NCBI RefSeq assembly: GCF_000341105.1
Contig: NZ_ANBB01000003.1
Span: forward strand, 140,356-204,355
Length of the DNA stretch: 64,000 nucleotides
Direction of reading: 5' to 3'
Source: Nocardiopsis potens DSM 45234
GTDB taxonomy: Bacteria; Actinomycetota; Actinomycetes; Streptosporangiales; Streptosporangiaceae
This document shows, piece by piece, positions 53,236 to 62,828 of this stretch (position 1 is its first letter; every line of letters starts with the position of its first letter). The notes under the pieces were generated by a model. The model made no database searches. It worked only from the letters and a program-made list of their open reading frames with translations, and was not told where the DNA came from. The position numbers were made by a program, and so were the translations under genes.

Positions 53236-56130
53236 ATGCCGGAGCAGCCGACCCCGAAACCCGCCGCAGCAGGGGCGCCGGCCCGTGAATTCGCCGACCG
53301 GCACATCGGCCCGGACCCCTCCGCGATCACCGAGATGCTGAAGGCGGTCGGATACGACTCCACCTCGGCCCTGATGGCGGCGGCGGTCCCGGAGTCCATC
53401 CTCACCGCCCCCGGCACCCCGGCCGAACTCGACCTGCCCGCCCCGGCCGGCGAGACCGAGGCCCTGGCCGAGCTGCGCGCCCTGGCCGACCGGAACACCG
53501 TGCGCACCTCGATGATCGGCCTCGGCTACTACGACACCGTCACCCCGCCGGTCATCCTGCGCAACATCATGGAGAACCCGGCCTGGTACACCGCCTACAC
53601 CCCGTACCAGCCGGAGATCTCCCAGGGCCGGCTGGAGGCGCTGCTCAACTTCCAGACCATGGTCTCCGACCTGACCGGGCTGGCCGTCTCCGGCGCCTCG
53701 CTGCTGGACGAGGCCACCGCGGCCGCCGAGGCGATGACCCTGGCCCGGCGCGCGACCAAGTCCAAGAGCGCCGCCTTCGTGGTGGACGCCGACGTCTTCC
53801 CGCAGACCCTGGACGTGCTGCGCACCCGCGCCGAGCCGCTCGGCATCGAGATCGTCGTCGCCGACCTGTCCGAGGGCCTGCCCGAGGGCGACGCGTTCGG
53901 CGTGCTGGTGCAGTACCCGGGCGCCTCCGGCGCGGTGCGCGACCCCGGGCCGGTCATCGACGCCGCGCACGAGGCCGGCGCCCTGGCCGTCGTCGCCGCG
54001 GACGTCCTCGCGCTGACCGTGCTGCGCAGCCCGGGCGAGCTCGGCGCCGACATCGCGGTCGGCTCCACCCAGCGGTTCGGCGTCCCGATGGGCTTCGGCG
54101 GCCCGCACGCCGGCTACATGTCGGTCCGCGAGGGCCTGCAGCGCCAGATGCCCGGCCGGCTGGTCGGCGTCTCGGTGGACAACGCGGGCCGGCCCGCCTA
54201 CCGGCTCGCCCTGCAGACCCGCGAGCAGCACATCCGCCGGGAGAAGGCGACCAGCAACATCTGCACCGCCCAGGTGCTGCTGGCGGTCATGGCCGGCATG
54301 TACGCGGTCTACCACGGCCCCCGCGGGCTGCGCGAGATCGCCGAGCGGGTGCACGGGCACACCGCCCGGCTCGCCGAGGGGCTGCGCTCCCGCGGCTTCC
54401 AGGTGCTGCACGGCTCCTTCTTCGACACGCTGCGGGTCCGGGTGCCCGCCGGCGCCGAGGCCAAGCTCGAGGCGGCCGCCGCGCGCGGGATCAACCTGCT
54501 CCGGGTGGACGCCGACACGGTCGGCATCAGCTGCGACGAGACCACCACCGGCGCGCACGTCGCCGCGGTGCTCGCCGCCTTCTCCGGCAAGGACGCCGCC
54601 GAGCAGGCCCCCGCCCGGGGCCTGGAGGCGCTGCCCGAGGGGCTCCGCCGCGGCGTCGACTACCTCGACCACGAGGTCTTCAACAGCCACCGCAGCGAGA
54701 CCTCGCTGCTGCGCTACATGCGCCGGCTCTCCGACAAGGACCTCGCGCTGGACCGCAGCATGATCCCGCTGGGCTCGTGCACCATGAAGCTCAACGCCAC
54801 CGCGGAGATGGAGTCGGTCACCTGGCCGGAGTTCTCCCGGCTGCACCCGCTGGCCCCGCTGGAGCAGGCGGCCGGCAGCGTCGCCCTCATCCGCGACCTG
54901 GAGAAGTGGCTGGCCGAGGTGACCGGCTACGACGCCGTCTCGCTGCAGCCCAACGCCGGCTCCCAGGGCGAGCTGGCCGGCCTGCTGGCGATCCGCGGCT
55001 ACCACCGCAGCCGCGGCGAGGCCGACCGCGACGTCTGCCTGATCCCCAGCTCCGCGCACGGCACCAACGCGGCCAGCGCGGTCATGGCCGGCATGCGGGT
55101 CGCCGTGGTCGCCTGCGACGACGGGGGCAACGTCGACCTGGACGACCTCCGCGCCAAGCTGGCCAAGCACGAGGGCTCGGTCGCCGCGATCATGGTCACC
55201 TACCCCTCCACCCACGGCGTCTACGAGGAGACCATCACCGAGGTCTGCCGCCTGGTGCACGAGGCCGGCGGCCAGGTCTACGTGGACGGGGCCAACTTCA
55301 ACGCGCTGCTCGGCTGGGCCAAGCCGGGGAAGTTCGGCGCCGACGTCAGCCACCTCAACCTGCACAAGACGTTCTGCATCCCGCACGGCGGCGGCGGCCC
55401 CGGCGTCGGCCCGGTGGCGGTCCGCTCGCACCTGGCGGGCTTCCTGCCCAACCACCCGGGCCAGCCGGACGCCGGCCCGCACACCGGCGTCGGCCCGGTC
55501 TCCGCGGCCCCGTTCGGCTCGGCGGGCATCCTGCAGATCTCCTGGGCCTACATCCGGATGATGGGCGGGGACGGCCTGCGCGCCGCCACCGAGACCGCGG
55601 TGCTCAGCGCCAACTACGTGGCCAAGCGGCTGGAGCCGTACTACCCGGTGCTCTACACCGGCGCGGGCGGCCTGGTCGCGCACGAGTGCATCATCGACGT
55701 CCGCGGCCTGGCGAAGAAGACCGGGATCACCAACGAGGACATCGCCAAGCGCCTGATCGACTACGGCTTCCACGCGCCGACGATGTCCTTCCCGGTGGCC
55801 GGGACCCTGATGGTGGAGCCCACGGAGAGCGAGGACCTGGCCGAGCTGGACCGGTTCATCGACGCGATGATCGCGATCCGCGGCGAGATCGACCGGGTTG
55901 CCGAGGGCGGCTACGACGCCGAGGACAACCCGCTGAAGAACGCCCCGCACACCGCCGAGGCGCTCACCGCCGACGACTGGAAGCACTCCTACCCGCGCAG
56001 CGAGGGCGCCTACCCGGTGGCCCGGCTGCGCCAGGAGAAGTACTGGTCCCCGGTGGGCCGCATCGACCAGGCCTACGGCGACCGCAACCTGGTCTGCTCC
56101 TGCCCGCCGCCGGAGGCGTTCGAGGAGTAG
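53236..56130 (+). CDS. gcvP: Glycine dehydrogenase (decarboxylating), P-protein
   Basis: A 964-residue PLP enzyme of the glycine cleavage system: it decarboxylates glycine and passes the aminomethyl group to lipoyl-H protein. Seen: [20 protein letters not shown] at the N-terminus, [16 protein letters not shown], the PLP Lys region [20 protein letters not shown] (Lys near 711), and [20 protein letters not shown] near the C-terminus. Full-length fused form. ATG 53236 follows AGGAGG at 5 nt. It is controlled by the glycine riboswitch upstream. gcvT and gcvH are not in this window. Confidence 0.96.
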   Translation: MPEQPTPKPAAAGAPAREFADRHIGPDPSAITEMLKAVGYDSTSALMAAAVPESILTAPGTPAELDLPAPAGETEALAELRALADRNTVRTSMIGLGYYDTVTPPVILRNIMENPAWYTAYTPYQPEISQGRLEALLNFQTMVSDLTGLAVSGASLLDEATAAAEAMTLARRATKSKSAAFVVDADVFPQTLDVLRTRAEPLGIEIVVADLSEGLPEGDAFGVLVQYPGASGAVRDPGPVIDAAHEAGALAVVAADVLALTVLRSPGELGADIAVGSTQRFGVPMGFGGPHAGYMSVREGLQRQMPGRLVGVSVDNAGRPAYRLALQTREQHIRREKATSNICTAQVLLAVMAGMYAVYHGPRGLREIAERVHGHTARLAEGLRSRGFQVLHGSFFDTLRVRVPAGAEAKLEAAAARGINLLRVDADTVGISCDETTTGAHVAAVLAAFSGKDAAEQAPARGLEALPEGLRRGVDYLDHEVFNSHRSETSLLRYMRRLSDKDLALDRSMIPLGSCTMKLNATAEMESVTWPEFSRLHPLAPLEQAAGSVALIRDLEKWLAEVTGYDAVSLQPNAGSQGELAGLLAIRGYHRSRGEADRDVCLIPSSAHGTNAASAVMAGMRVAVVACDDGGNVDLDDLRAKLAKHEGSVAAIMVTYPSTHGVYEETITEVCRLVHEAGGQVYVDGANFNALLGWAKPGKFGADVSHLNLHKTFCIPHGGGGPGVGPVAVRSHLAGFLPNHPGQPDAGPHTGVGPVSAAPFGSAGILQISWAYIRMMGGDGLRAATETAVLSANYVAKRLEPYYPVLYTGAGGLVAHECIIDVRGLAKKTGITNEDIAKRLIDYGFHAPTMSFPVAGTLMVEPTESEDLAELDRFIDAMIAIRGEIDRVAEGGYDAEDNPLKNAPHTAEALTADDWKHSYPRSEGAYPVARLRQEKYWSPVGRIDQAYGDRNLVCSCPPPEAFEE

Positions 56131-56143
56131 GAGGACGGCGCCC

Positions 56144-56178
56144 CGGGCCCGCCGCACCGCGCAGGTGCGGCGGGCCCG
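56144..56178 (+). terminator. Terminator of gcvP
   Basis: A perfect 15-bp GC stem (56144-56158 with 56164-56178) and a 5-nt loop, 14 nt after the stop codon. Confidence 0.8.
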
Positions 56179-56284
56179 CGCGCTTCCCGCCGCTTCCCGT
56201 CGGGGAAGAGGACGCCGGACCGGGGCGCCGGCCGCGCGCCCCCGCCGCGGGCGGAGAGCACCCGGGCCGCGTCCGGCACCGCTG

Positions 56285-56298
56285 TGGGAGCGTTCCCA
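56285..56298 (+). promoter_or_regulatory. CelR/CebR-like operator upstream of the GH16 gene
   Basis: TGGGAGCGTTCCCA differs by one base from the CelR/CebR operator (TGGGAGCGCTCCCA) known in Thermobifida and Streptomyces. It lies 226 bp upstream of the glucanase start and is followed by TTTTTTCCC. A LacI-family regulator responding to beta-glucan oligosaccharides is the likely binder. Confidence 0.7.
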
Positions 56299-56524
56299 TT
56301 TTTTCCCGAACCCCCCTTGCGGGCGGATGGGGCGGTCCGTAGCGTTTCGTTCCGATCCGCTCGGTGACCCCGCGGACGCGCTCGGTCGCCGAACCCGCCG
56401 TGCGCCCGCCCCGGTCCGGACGGACCCGCAACCCGGCCGAGCCGGCGCGGCGCACCCGATCCGCCCCCGAGCCCGCCGGAGCGGCCCGGCCGCATCCGGC
56501 GGCGGTACCGATCGGAGCCCCCTC

Positions 56525-57379
56525 ATGTCCCGAAGCACCCCGCACCTCCGCACCCGGCTGGCCGCCTCCGCGGTCGCCGCCTCCGCCCTGGCCGCCCTGG
56601 GGTTCGCCGCTCCGCAGGCGGCGCCGGCCCGGCCGGCCGAGCCCGCCGGGGACGCCGCCCCCGGCGCCCTGGTCTGGTCCGACGAGTTCGACGGCGCCGC
56701 CGGCTCCGCCCCGGATCCGGCGAACTGGAACCACGAGCTCGGCGACCACGGCTGGGGCAACGGCGAGCTGCAGGACTACACCGGCAGCCGGGAGAACTCC
56801 GCGCTGGACGGCGCCGGCAACCTGGTCATCACCGCCCGCCGGGAGGCCGACGGCGGCTACACCTCGGCCCGGATGACCACCAAGGACAAGTTCGAGCAGG
56901 CCTACGGCCGGTTCGAGGCGCGCATCCGGATCCCGCGCGGCCAGGGCATCTGGCCGGCCTTCTGGATGCTGGGCGGCGACTTCCCGGAGACCCCGTGGCC
57001 GGACTCCGGTGAGATCGACGTCATGGAGAACGTCGGCCACGAGCAGAGCACGGTGCACGGCACCGTGCACGGGCCCGGCTACTCCGGCGGCGAGGGCATC
57101 GGCGGCTCCTACCCGCACCCGACCGGCGGGGCCTTCGCCGACGACTTCCACGTCTACGCGGTGGACTGGGCCCCCGACTCCATCACCTGGTCGGTGGACG
57201 GCGTCGCCTACCAGACCGTCACCCCCGCCGACCTCGGCGGCGACCGGTGGGTCTTCGACCACCCGTTCTTCATGATCCTCAACGTGGCGGTCGGCGGCCA
57301 GTGGCCCGGGTACCCCGACGGGACCACCGAGTTCCCGCAGCGGATGACGGTCGACTACGTCCGGGTCTACGCGCCCTGA
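56525..57379 (+). CDS. Secreted GH16 endo-beta-1,3-glucanase
   Basis: A 284-residue protein with a signal peptide (RTRLAASAVAASALAALGFA, likely cleaved near residue 35-42) followed by a GH16 domain. Catalytic motif GEIDVMENVG has Glu near 163 and Glu near 168. WPAFWMLGG, YAVDWAPDSITWSVDGV and FFMILNVAVGGQWPGYP are typical of laminarinases. It cleaves beta-1,3- or beta-1,3(4)-glucans in the medium; there is no carbohydrate-binding module. ATG 56525 follows GGAG. Expression should be induced by glucan oligosaccharides through the CelR-like box. Confidence 0.92.
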   Translation: MSRSTPHLRTRLAASAVAASALAALGFAAPQAAPARPAEPAGDAAPGALVWSDEFDGAAGSAPDPANWNHELGDHGWGNGELQDYTGSRENSALDGAGNLVITARREADGGYTSARMTTKDKFEQAYGRFEARIRIPRGQGIWPAFWMLGGDFPETPWPDSGEIDVMENVGHEQSTVHGTVHGPGYSGGEGIGGSYPHPTGGAFADDFHVYAVDWAPDSITWSVDGVAYQTVTPADLGGDRWVFDHPFFMILNVAVGGQWPGYPDGTTEFPQRMTVDYVRVYAP

Positions 57380-57396
57380 CCCCGGCGCCGGCACCC

Positions 57397-57523
57397 GTTC
57401 ATATGCATACGGTGGGTGCTGGTGCCGATCCATGCGAATCCGGAGGAGCGCGGTGGGTGCCGGTACCGATTCATACGAATCCGGAAGAGCGCGGTGGGGT
57501 GCTGGTGCCGATTCATATGAATG
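57397..57523. repeat. Ladder of palindromes upstream of the Uma2 gene
   Basis: GTTCATATGCATA (57397), GATCCATGCGAATC (57427), GATTCATACGAATC (57468) and GATTCATATGAATG (57510) are related inverted repeats, with steps of 30, 41 and 42 bp. They lie in repeated units containing GCGCGGTGGGTGC. They could be an operator array or repeat decay products. Confidence 0.65.
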
Positions 57524-57614
57524 CGGTGGAATGGGGGTGAGGGAAACCCCGGAGGAACGTCGTCGAGTCGTGACAGGATGTGACCGTCAGATGCCCGATG
57601 ACGAGGAGTCGAAG

Positions 57615-58214
57615 ATGACGGCGCTCGCCACCGAAGCGGGGCAGGGCCTGCGGTCCGAGGCGGCCGGTCCTGCGGCGAAGCTGTTCCAGATCCTCGATGA
57701 CCTGCCGGAGACCAAACTCCTGCGGGCGGAGATCCTGGACGGGGAGACCATAACCTTGTCGCCCACCCCCAGCGGCCTGCACGGTCGGAACGTGCGCGTA
57801 CTCGAGCGCGCCATCGGTCCGTACCTCCCAGACGGAACGGATTATGAGACCTACCTGGAGATCCGGCTCCCTGAAGCCGGGCGGGGGGTCGTGCCGGACT
57901 TCTTCGTCGCGCCGACGCAGATCCTCAAGACCAGGGACAGCTGGATTCCTCCGGACGACGTGCTTCTGGTGGCCGAGGTCGCGTCGCCGGGGAGTCGTTC
58001 CGCGGACTGGGAGCTCAAGCCGGTCATCTACGCTCAGGCGATGATCGACCTGTACCTGTTGATCGATCCTGCGGAGCGGAGCACGGCGCTGTTCGCCAGA
58101 CCCGACGGGGAGAAGTTCGGGAGTCGGAGGCAGGAATCGTTCGGTGCGAAGATCGGGCTTCCCGACCCGTTCAACATCCAGCTGGACACCTCGCAGTTCC
58201 TCCCTTACGAGTGA
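57615..58214 (+). CDS. Uma2-family protein (DUF820), restriction-like fold
   Basis: A 199-residue Uma2 protein. Motifs: RAEILDGETITLSPTPSGLH (N-terminal beta-hairpin), VVPDFFVA, and DDVLLVAEVASPGSRSADWE (PD...ExxS; the usual K appears later in LKPVIYAQAMIDLYLLIDP). These fit the PD-(D/E)XK-like active site of the family. Uma2 genes are numerous in actinomycetes and cyanobacteria but their role is not established. ATG 57615 follows GAGGAG; ATG 57591 is in frame. The codon mix is less GC-rich than its neighbours, so recent transfer is possible. Confidence 0.87.
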   Translation: MTALATEAGQGLRSEAAGPAAKLFQILDDLPETKLLRAEILDGETITLSPTPSGLHGRNVRVLERAIGPYLPDGTDYETYLEIRLPEAGRGVVPDFFVAPTQILKTRDSWIPPDDVLLVAEVASPGSRSADWELKPVIYAQAMIDLYLLIDPAERSTALFARPDGEKFGSRRQESFGAKIGLPDPFNIQLDTSQFLPYE

Positions 58215-58320
58215 CAGAACCTTCCCGGCGAACGCTTCCCACGTAGGGCAAATCGGAAATCTACGGCATAAAGGTGATTGTTCTCGCGCCTCCCCGGAAG
58301 AATCCGGTGCAGCGTCCGGG

Positions 58321-58354
58321 GTCCCTCGGTAGGAACCGTTAGTCTCCGAGGGAC
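58321..58354 (+). promoter_or_regulatory. TPR-gene -10 box inside an inverted repeat
   Basis: GTCCCTCGG (58321-58329) and CCGAGGGAC (58346-58354) are exact inverted copies. TAGTCT (58340-58345) is a -10-like box in the loop. A repressor could bind here. Confidence 0.45.
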
Positions 58355-58410
58355 AGGCCATCCGCCGCCGCGCGCGGCGGGACCCCCGCCCCCTCGGAGA
58401 GTTGCACGGG

Positions 58411-59598
58411 ATGACAGCGACGACCGGAACCCCCGCCACCGGCGCACCCGGTGAGGAGCCCGAATTCGCCGACCTCTGCGAGCAGGCCCGCGACCTGGCG
58501 GAGACCGGGCATTTCGCGCGGGCGGCCCAGGTGTACGAGCAGGTCCTGGACGGCGGGTCGCAGGTGCACCGGGCGCGGGCGGCGATGGGGCTCGCGGTGG
58601 CGCGGCACGGCGAGGGGAAGGTGCGCGCGGCGCGGGAGGCGGCGCACGCCGCCATCGAGACCGGCCACCCGGAGTTCGCCCCGCGGGCCGCCTGCCACCT
58701 CGCCCTCTCCTACGAGGAGGAGGGGCTCGCCGCAGAGGCCGAGCGGGCGTGGCTGCGCGCGCTGGACTCCGGGAACGGGCGCTACGCGGCCGCCGCCCAC
58801 CACGGACTGGCCCGGATCGCCGAGGACCGCGGCGACGAGGAGGTCGCCCGCGGCCACTGGGAGGGGGCGCTGGACGGCGGCGCCGACACGGTCCCGGAGG
58901 CGGCCCGGGACTACGCCGAGCGGCTGCTGGCCCGCGGCGAGCCCGGCCGCGCGGAGGAGGTGCTCCGGCACGGGCTGGCCTTCGGCGAGGACCCGGGGCT
59001 GCGCCTGCTGCTGGGAGCGGTGCACGTGGAGCGGGCCATCGCCGAGTTCGGCGCGGTGGCCGAGGCCTCCGACCCCGGCGGCGGCGAACCGGGACCGGTC
59101 CCGCCGGGCGCCGCGGCCACCGCGGTCGAGCTGCTGGCCCGGCTGCTCCTGCTGCGCGGCGACCCCGACGGCGCGGGCCGGGCCTGGGAGCAGGGCCTGG
59201 CGCACCGGGACCCGGAGGTCGCCGCGGACGTGCACGGCCGGCTGCGCCGGGGGTTCCTGGAGCCCGACCCGGACGCGGCGGAGGCCGGGGCGGTCCCGTG
59301 GTGGGACCCGTACCTGGAGGCGGCCGCCGCCGAGGGCAGCACGCCGATGCTGGCCGGCGAGCTCTTCGCGGCCCTGGGCGAGGTGCACGCCCGGGCGGCG
59401 CTGCCGCTGGCCGAGGGGGAGACGCGGGTGGCCGCGCTGCGCACCGCGCTGGAGGAGGCGGTGCGCATCCCCAGCCCCTACGTCTGGGGGCGCGCCCTGC
59501 ACGACGACTTCCGCGAGCGGCTCCGGCTGGCCTCCGGCTCCCGCGACGACGTGCTCCCCGAGGGCTGGCCGGAGCACGGGGAGCGGCGGCCGGACTGA
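58411..59598 (+). CDS. Tetratricopeptide-repeat protein
   Basis: A 395-residue soluble protein made of TPR-like helix pairs. Repeats include FADLCEQARDLAETGHFARA (residues about 18-37), HRARAAMGLAVARHGEGK, RAACHLALSYEEEGLAAEAE and AAHHGLARIAEDRGDEEVAR, all about 34-36 residues apart in the first 160. The last third is less regular (PWWDPYLEAAAAEGSTPMLA). It probably acts as a scaffold. ATG 58411 follows GGAGA at 10 nt. Partners are unknown. Confidence 0.75.
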   Translation: MTATTGTPATGAPGEEPEFADLCEQARDLAETGHFARAAQVYEQVLDGGSQVHRARAAMGLAVARHGEGKVRAAREAAHAAIETGHPEFAPRAACHLALSYEEEGLAAEAERAWLRALDSGNGRYAAAAHHGLARIAEDRGDEEVARGHWEGALDGGADTVPEAARDYAERLLARGEPGRAEEVLRHGLAFGEDPGLRLLLGAVHVERAIAEFGAVAEASDPGGGEPGPVPPGAAATAVELLARLLLLRGDPDGAGRAWEQGLAHRDPEVAADVHGRLRRGFLEPDPDAAEAGAVPWWDPYLEAAAAEGSTPMLAGELFAALGEVHARAALPLAEGETRVAALRTALEEAVRIPSPYVWGRALHDDFRERLRLASGSRDDVLPEGWPEHGERRPD

Positions 59599-59647
59599 CC
59601 CCGGCCCGGCCGGCCTCCCGCCCTCCGGCGGTGCGGCCGCGGCGCCC

Positions 59648-60733
59648 TCAGCCGACCTGGACGAGGGCGGTGCGCTCCGCTCCGACCAGGAGGAGGCAGG
59701 AGTACCCCTCGCCGTACAGGACCGAATCGAGGGGGAGGTTCTTGGCGTAGGCGAGAAGGGGCGGGGTCCCGGGTGCCCCGGTGGCCTCGGTGAGGACCGT
59801 TTCGAGGAGGTCGCGGGCGAGCCAGGAGACGAGTTCGCCCCCCGGGATCTCGGGCGCCGCGGAATCGAACTCCCAGAGCAGGGTCCCCCTCCGCGCCTTC
59901 GCGACCATGTTCGACTCGGACTCGGCCAGCGCGGCCTTCAGGGCGGCGGCGTCCACCGCCCAGAGGACGTCGTCGGCCTCGTCGTCGCCCTCTTCCGCGA
60001 TCGGCCAGTGCCCGTCTCCGGCCCAGCCGGTACGGAAGGCGGCGTCGGGGTCGGCGGTGTCCAGGCCGACGCCGTGGGTTCCGAAGGCCGCCTCGAAGGC
60101 CACCGTGTCGTTGTTGTTGATCCGGAGGAACTCGCCGAGCAGCGTCGCGGCGCAGGCGATCCGGTGCTCGGCCGTATCGTCGGCCCCGTCCCCGTCCCCC
60201 GCGCCGGCCGGGGCGGGGGCCAGCGCCAGGCGCACCGTGCCCGCGCCGGAGCGGACCAGGAGGTGCAGTTCGCCGTCGGCCGGGGCGCCGTCCGGGTCGG
60301 CGGCCGCCGTGATGTGCAGCAGGTCGGTGCCGCCCGCGGCCACGAGGCCGGCCAGGTATCCGGCGAGCGCCCGGCCGCGCCGGTCCAGGCCGCGGGGGTC
60401 GGTCTCCAGTGCCCCGATGATCAGCTCGAACACCTGCTCCGCGCCGTCGTCCGGCACGCCCCAGGAGGCGTGCAGGGGACCGTCGGAGGTCTCGTCCGGG
60501 TCTTCGATGCCGAACCGCTCGGCGGCGACCGGGTGGCGCCGCCCGCCGGGGCCGGGGAACGTCTCCGGGAACGCCCCGTACTCCGCCGCCTCGGCCGGGG
60601 AGGGGGCGGTGTCCCACTCCTCTTCGTAGGGGGCCGGAGCCCGGCCGGCGGTGAGCACCAGGCGCCATCGAGGCAGCCACAGCCTGAACAGGTGCTCCAC
60701 GGCTTCGAAGGGGGTGGGTCCGGCTTCCGTCAT
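59648..60733 (-). CDS. Hypothetical protein, acidic, unknown family
   Basis: A 361-residue soluble, acidic protein (MTEAGPTPFEAVEHLFRLWL at the start). It has no signal peptide and no membrane helix. Regions: EEEWDTAPSPAEAAEYGAFP, DGELHLLVRSGAGTVRLALA, NNNDTVAFEAAFGTHGVGLD, LVSWLARDLLETVLTEATG. I do not recognise a domain. The last helical part may be an oligomerisation segment. ATG 60733 follows GAGGACGG. It converges on the TPR gene. Confidence 0.6.
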   Translation of the reverse strand: MTEAGPTPFEAVEHLFRLWLPRWRLVLTAGRAPAPYEEEWDTAPSPAEAAEYGAFPETFPGPGGRRHPVAAERFGIEDPDETSDGPLHASWGVPDDGAEQVFELIIGALETDPRGLDRRGRALAGYLAGLVAAGGTDLLHITAAADPDGAPADGELHLLVRSGAGTVRLALAPAPAGAGDGDGADDTAEHRIACAATLLGEFLRINNNDTVAFEAAFGTHGVGLDTADPDAAFRTGWAGDGHWPIAEEGDDEADDVLWAVDAAALKAALAESESNMVAKARRGTLLWEFDSAAPEIPGGELVSWLARDLLETVLTEATGAPGTPPLLAYAKNLPLDSVLYGEGYSCLLLVGAERTALVQVG

Positions 60734-60863
60734 CGTCCGTCCTCGGGGTCGCTGCTCGCGGTCGGGGCGGAGCATAGGGGGAGGGGGTGACCGTCGGCCG
60801 GATCCTCCCGGGGCGGGCGGCGGCCCCGGTGCCGCCGGACCGGGGGGCGGGCGGGCGCGGCGC

Positions 60864-60869
60864 TAGGTT
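60864..60869 (+). promoter_or_regulatory. -10 box of the leaderless hydrolase gene
   Basis: TAGGTT ends 6 nt before ATG 60876 and no ribosome site is present. Confidence 0.5.
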
Positions 60870-60875
60870 GAGGGC

Positions 60876-61493
60876 ATGGAGATCGAGATCGACACGCCGA
60901 GGGGGCCCGGGCGGGCCGATGTGGAGCTGCCGGAGGGGGAGGCGCGGTACCTGCTCGCGATCACCCACGGCGCGGGCGGGGGAGTGGACGCCCCGGACAT
61001 CGCGGCGGTGCGCGATGCGGTGCTCGCCGCGGGCGGGGCGGTCGCCCGGGTCACCCAGCCGTACCGGGTGGCGGGGAGGCGGATGCCGGGGTCGGCGACG
61101 GGGCCGCAGGACGAGGCGTGGCGGGTGCTGGTGGAGAAGGTGCGCACCGAGTCCGGTGCGGCCGGCCTGCCGCTGGTGCAGGGCGGGCGGAGCAACGGGG
61201 CGCGGGTGGCGTGCCGGACGGCCGGTGCGGTGGGGGCGGAGGCCGTGGTGGCGCTGGCCTTTCCGCTGCACCCGCCGAAGCGCCCGGAGCGGTCGCGCGC
61301 GGGCGAGCTGCGCGGGGCGGGCGTTCCGGTGCTGGTGGTCAACGGGGACCGGGACCCGTTCGGGGTTCCGGACGCGGCCGACGCCGACACCGTGGAGGTG
61401 CTCCCGGGGGAGCGGCACGAGCTGGCGAAGGACCCTGCGGCGGTGGGCCGGATCGTGGCCGGGTGGCTGGACCGGCGGTTCCGCGCCGGCTGA
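60876..61493 (+). CDS. Alpha/beta hydrolase, KANL3/Tex30-like
   Basis: A 205-residue alpha/beta hydrolase. The oxyanion region is LLAITHGAGGGVDAPDI, the nucleophile elbow is QGGRSNGARVACRTA (G-R-S-N-G), the acid is in VLVVNGDRDPFGVPDA and the His is in PGERHELAKD. This pattern fits the KANL3/Tex30-like family, for which no substrate is established. Short, cytosolic, no signal. Confidence 0.82.
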   Translation: MEIEIDTPRGPGRADVELPEGEARYLLAITHGAGGGVDAPDIAAVRDAVLAAGGAVARVTQPYRVAGRRMPGSATGPQDEAWRVLVEKVRTESGAAGLPLVQGGRSNGARVACRTAGAVGAEAVVALAFPLHPPKRPERSRAGELRGAGVPVLVVNGDRDPFGVPDAADADTVEVLPGERHELAKDPAAVGRIVAGWLDRRFRAG

Positions 61494-61562
61494 GCGGGCG
61501 CTCCGGGGCGCCGCCGGGGGCTCCTGCGCCGGACCCGCCGGGCCCGGTCGGCCGAGCACGGG

Positions 61563-61599
61563 CGCGCCCGCCCATTCTCGGCGCTCATGGGCGGGCGCG
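61563..61599. terminator. Bidirectional terminator
   Basis: CGCGCCCGCCCAT (61563-61575) and ATGGGCGGGCGCG (61587-61599) are a perfect 13-bp stem with an 11-nt loop between the convergent hydrolase and DUF5999 genes. Confidence 0.75.
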
Positions 61600-61641
61600 T
61601 TCGGGTTCGGTGCGGGGCCCGGCGGGTCGGGGAGCGGTGCC

Positions 61642-61839
61642 TCAGGCGGCGGCGCGCACCACGCCGGGGCGGTGCGGTGCGACGATCCGGCCGTCGGGCA
61701 GCAGTTCGCCGGTGTCCTCGAACAGCACGACGCCGTTGCACAGCAGGCTCCAGCCCTGCTCGTGGTGCTCGGCGATGACTCGGGCAGCCTCACGGTCGAC
61801 GGCGTCGTAGGACGGGCATTCGGGTTCGTGACGGCACAT
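61642..61839 (-). CDS. DUF5999 family protein
   Basis: A 65-residue protein, MCRHEPECPSYDAVDREAA at the start, then GWSLLCNGVVLFEDTGELLP and DGRIVAPHRP. This is the complete DUF5999 pattern, common in Streptomyces-related genomes and of unknown function. ATG 61839 follows GGGAGG. Cys and His at the N-terminus may bind metal. Confidence 0.87.
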   Translation of the reverse strand: MCRHEPECPSYDAVDREAARVIAEHHEQGWSLLCNGVVLFEDTGELLPDGRIVAPHRPGVVRAAA

Positions 61840-62108
61840 GGCGCGCCTCCCGTTTCGGTCGTACGTGCGGAGCCTGACCTCGGCCCCATCGGAACCATAG
61901 TGGCCTGAACCACACCCTGCTGTGTGTTCTCGCATATTCAGACGCACTCGGAGCCGGTTTGGATCGATCGGATTCCGTTCGATTCACTACTGATTCTCAC
62001 CGGCCCCTACGACAATCCGGGGGCCCGTTTCCCAGGATCCGGCATCGGCCGGAAAAAACATCGCACGGCGTGCGGCGTGTCCCCCGGGGCGGCCGCGGGG
62101 CGGGGCGC

Positions 62109-62828
62109 TCAGGCGCCGGAGAGCCCGGCCAGGGCGTCCCGGGAGAGCCGGTCGGCGCGGCGCACCGTCTCGGGCAGCCGGAACTCGGGGGTCAGCCGGA
62201 GCACCAGGTCGGTGGCGCCGTCCAGGTCGGCGCGGTGCCCCACCGAGACGTAGACCGGGCGGACGCCGGTGCGGGTGCGCAGCGCGCGGCCGACCACCTC
62301 CTCCTCCGCGCCGGCCTCGCCGCCGGCGCGCAGGGGGCTCCAGTCGCCCCGCTGCGGACCGGGCTCGTCGGCGCGGCCGGTGAAGGGCGACTTGCCGACC
62401 CCGATCGCGGGCCGGTCCAGCAGCCAGCCGAGGTGGCAGGCGAGCCCGAACCGGCGCGGGTGGGCCAGGCCGAAGCCGTCGCAGACGTAGACGTCGGGCT
62501 CGGTGGAGAGGCCGCGGACGGCCTCCAGCAGCGGCGGCAGCTCCCGGAAGGCGAACAGGCCGGGGAGGTAGGGGAAGGAGGGGGCGGCGTGCGCGGTGGC
62601 GGAGTCGACGACCTCCAGGCCGGGCAGGGAGAGCACCACGGCGGCGGCGACCAGCCGCTCGTCGTCGCGGTCGTAGGAGACGTCCAGCCCGGCGGCCAGC
62701 CGCACCCCGGCGGCGTCCAGCGGGTCCTGCCGCACCTCGCGGGCCAGCCGCGCCTGCAGGGCGCGGGCCTGCTCCGGGTCGGAGGGCCACAGCCCGGGGT
62801 CGTCGGCGCGGGAGGGAAGGTCGGTCAT
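62109..62828 (-). CDS. nfi: Endonuclease V
   Basis: A 239-residue endonuclease V, a repair enzyme that nicks DNA near deaminated adenine (inosine). Seen: LAAGLDVSYD (first Asp), PSFPYLPGLFAFRELP (Glu), VYVCDGFGLAHPRRFGLACH (second Asp) and GVGKSPF. The second motif has DGFG where E. coli has DGHG. The promoter seems leaderless: TAGGGT (62842-62837, minus) is 8 nt before the start. Confidence 0.92.
   Translation of the reverse strand: MTDLPSRADDPGLWPSDPEQARALQARLAREVRQDPLDAAGVRLAAGLDVSYDRDDERLVAAAVVLSLPGLEVVDSATAHAAPSFPYLPGLFAFRELPPLLEAVRGLSTEPDVYVCDGFGLAHPRRFGLACHLGWLLDRPAIGVGKSPFTGRADEPGPQRGDWSPLRAGGEAGAEEEVVGRALRTRTGVRPVYVSVGHRADLDGATDLVLRLTPEFRLPETVRRADRLSRDALAGLSGA

Noticed and set aside
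57247..57540. 97-codon frame with repeated VPIHTNPEERGG-like units after the GH16 gene
   Set aside because: It is produced by the palindromic DNA repeats and begins inside the GH16 gene in another frame.
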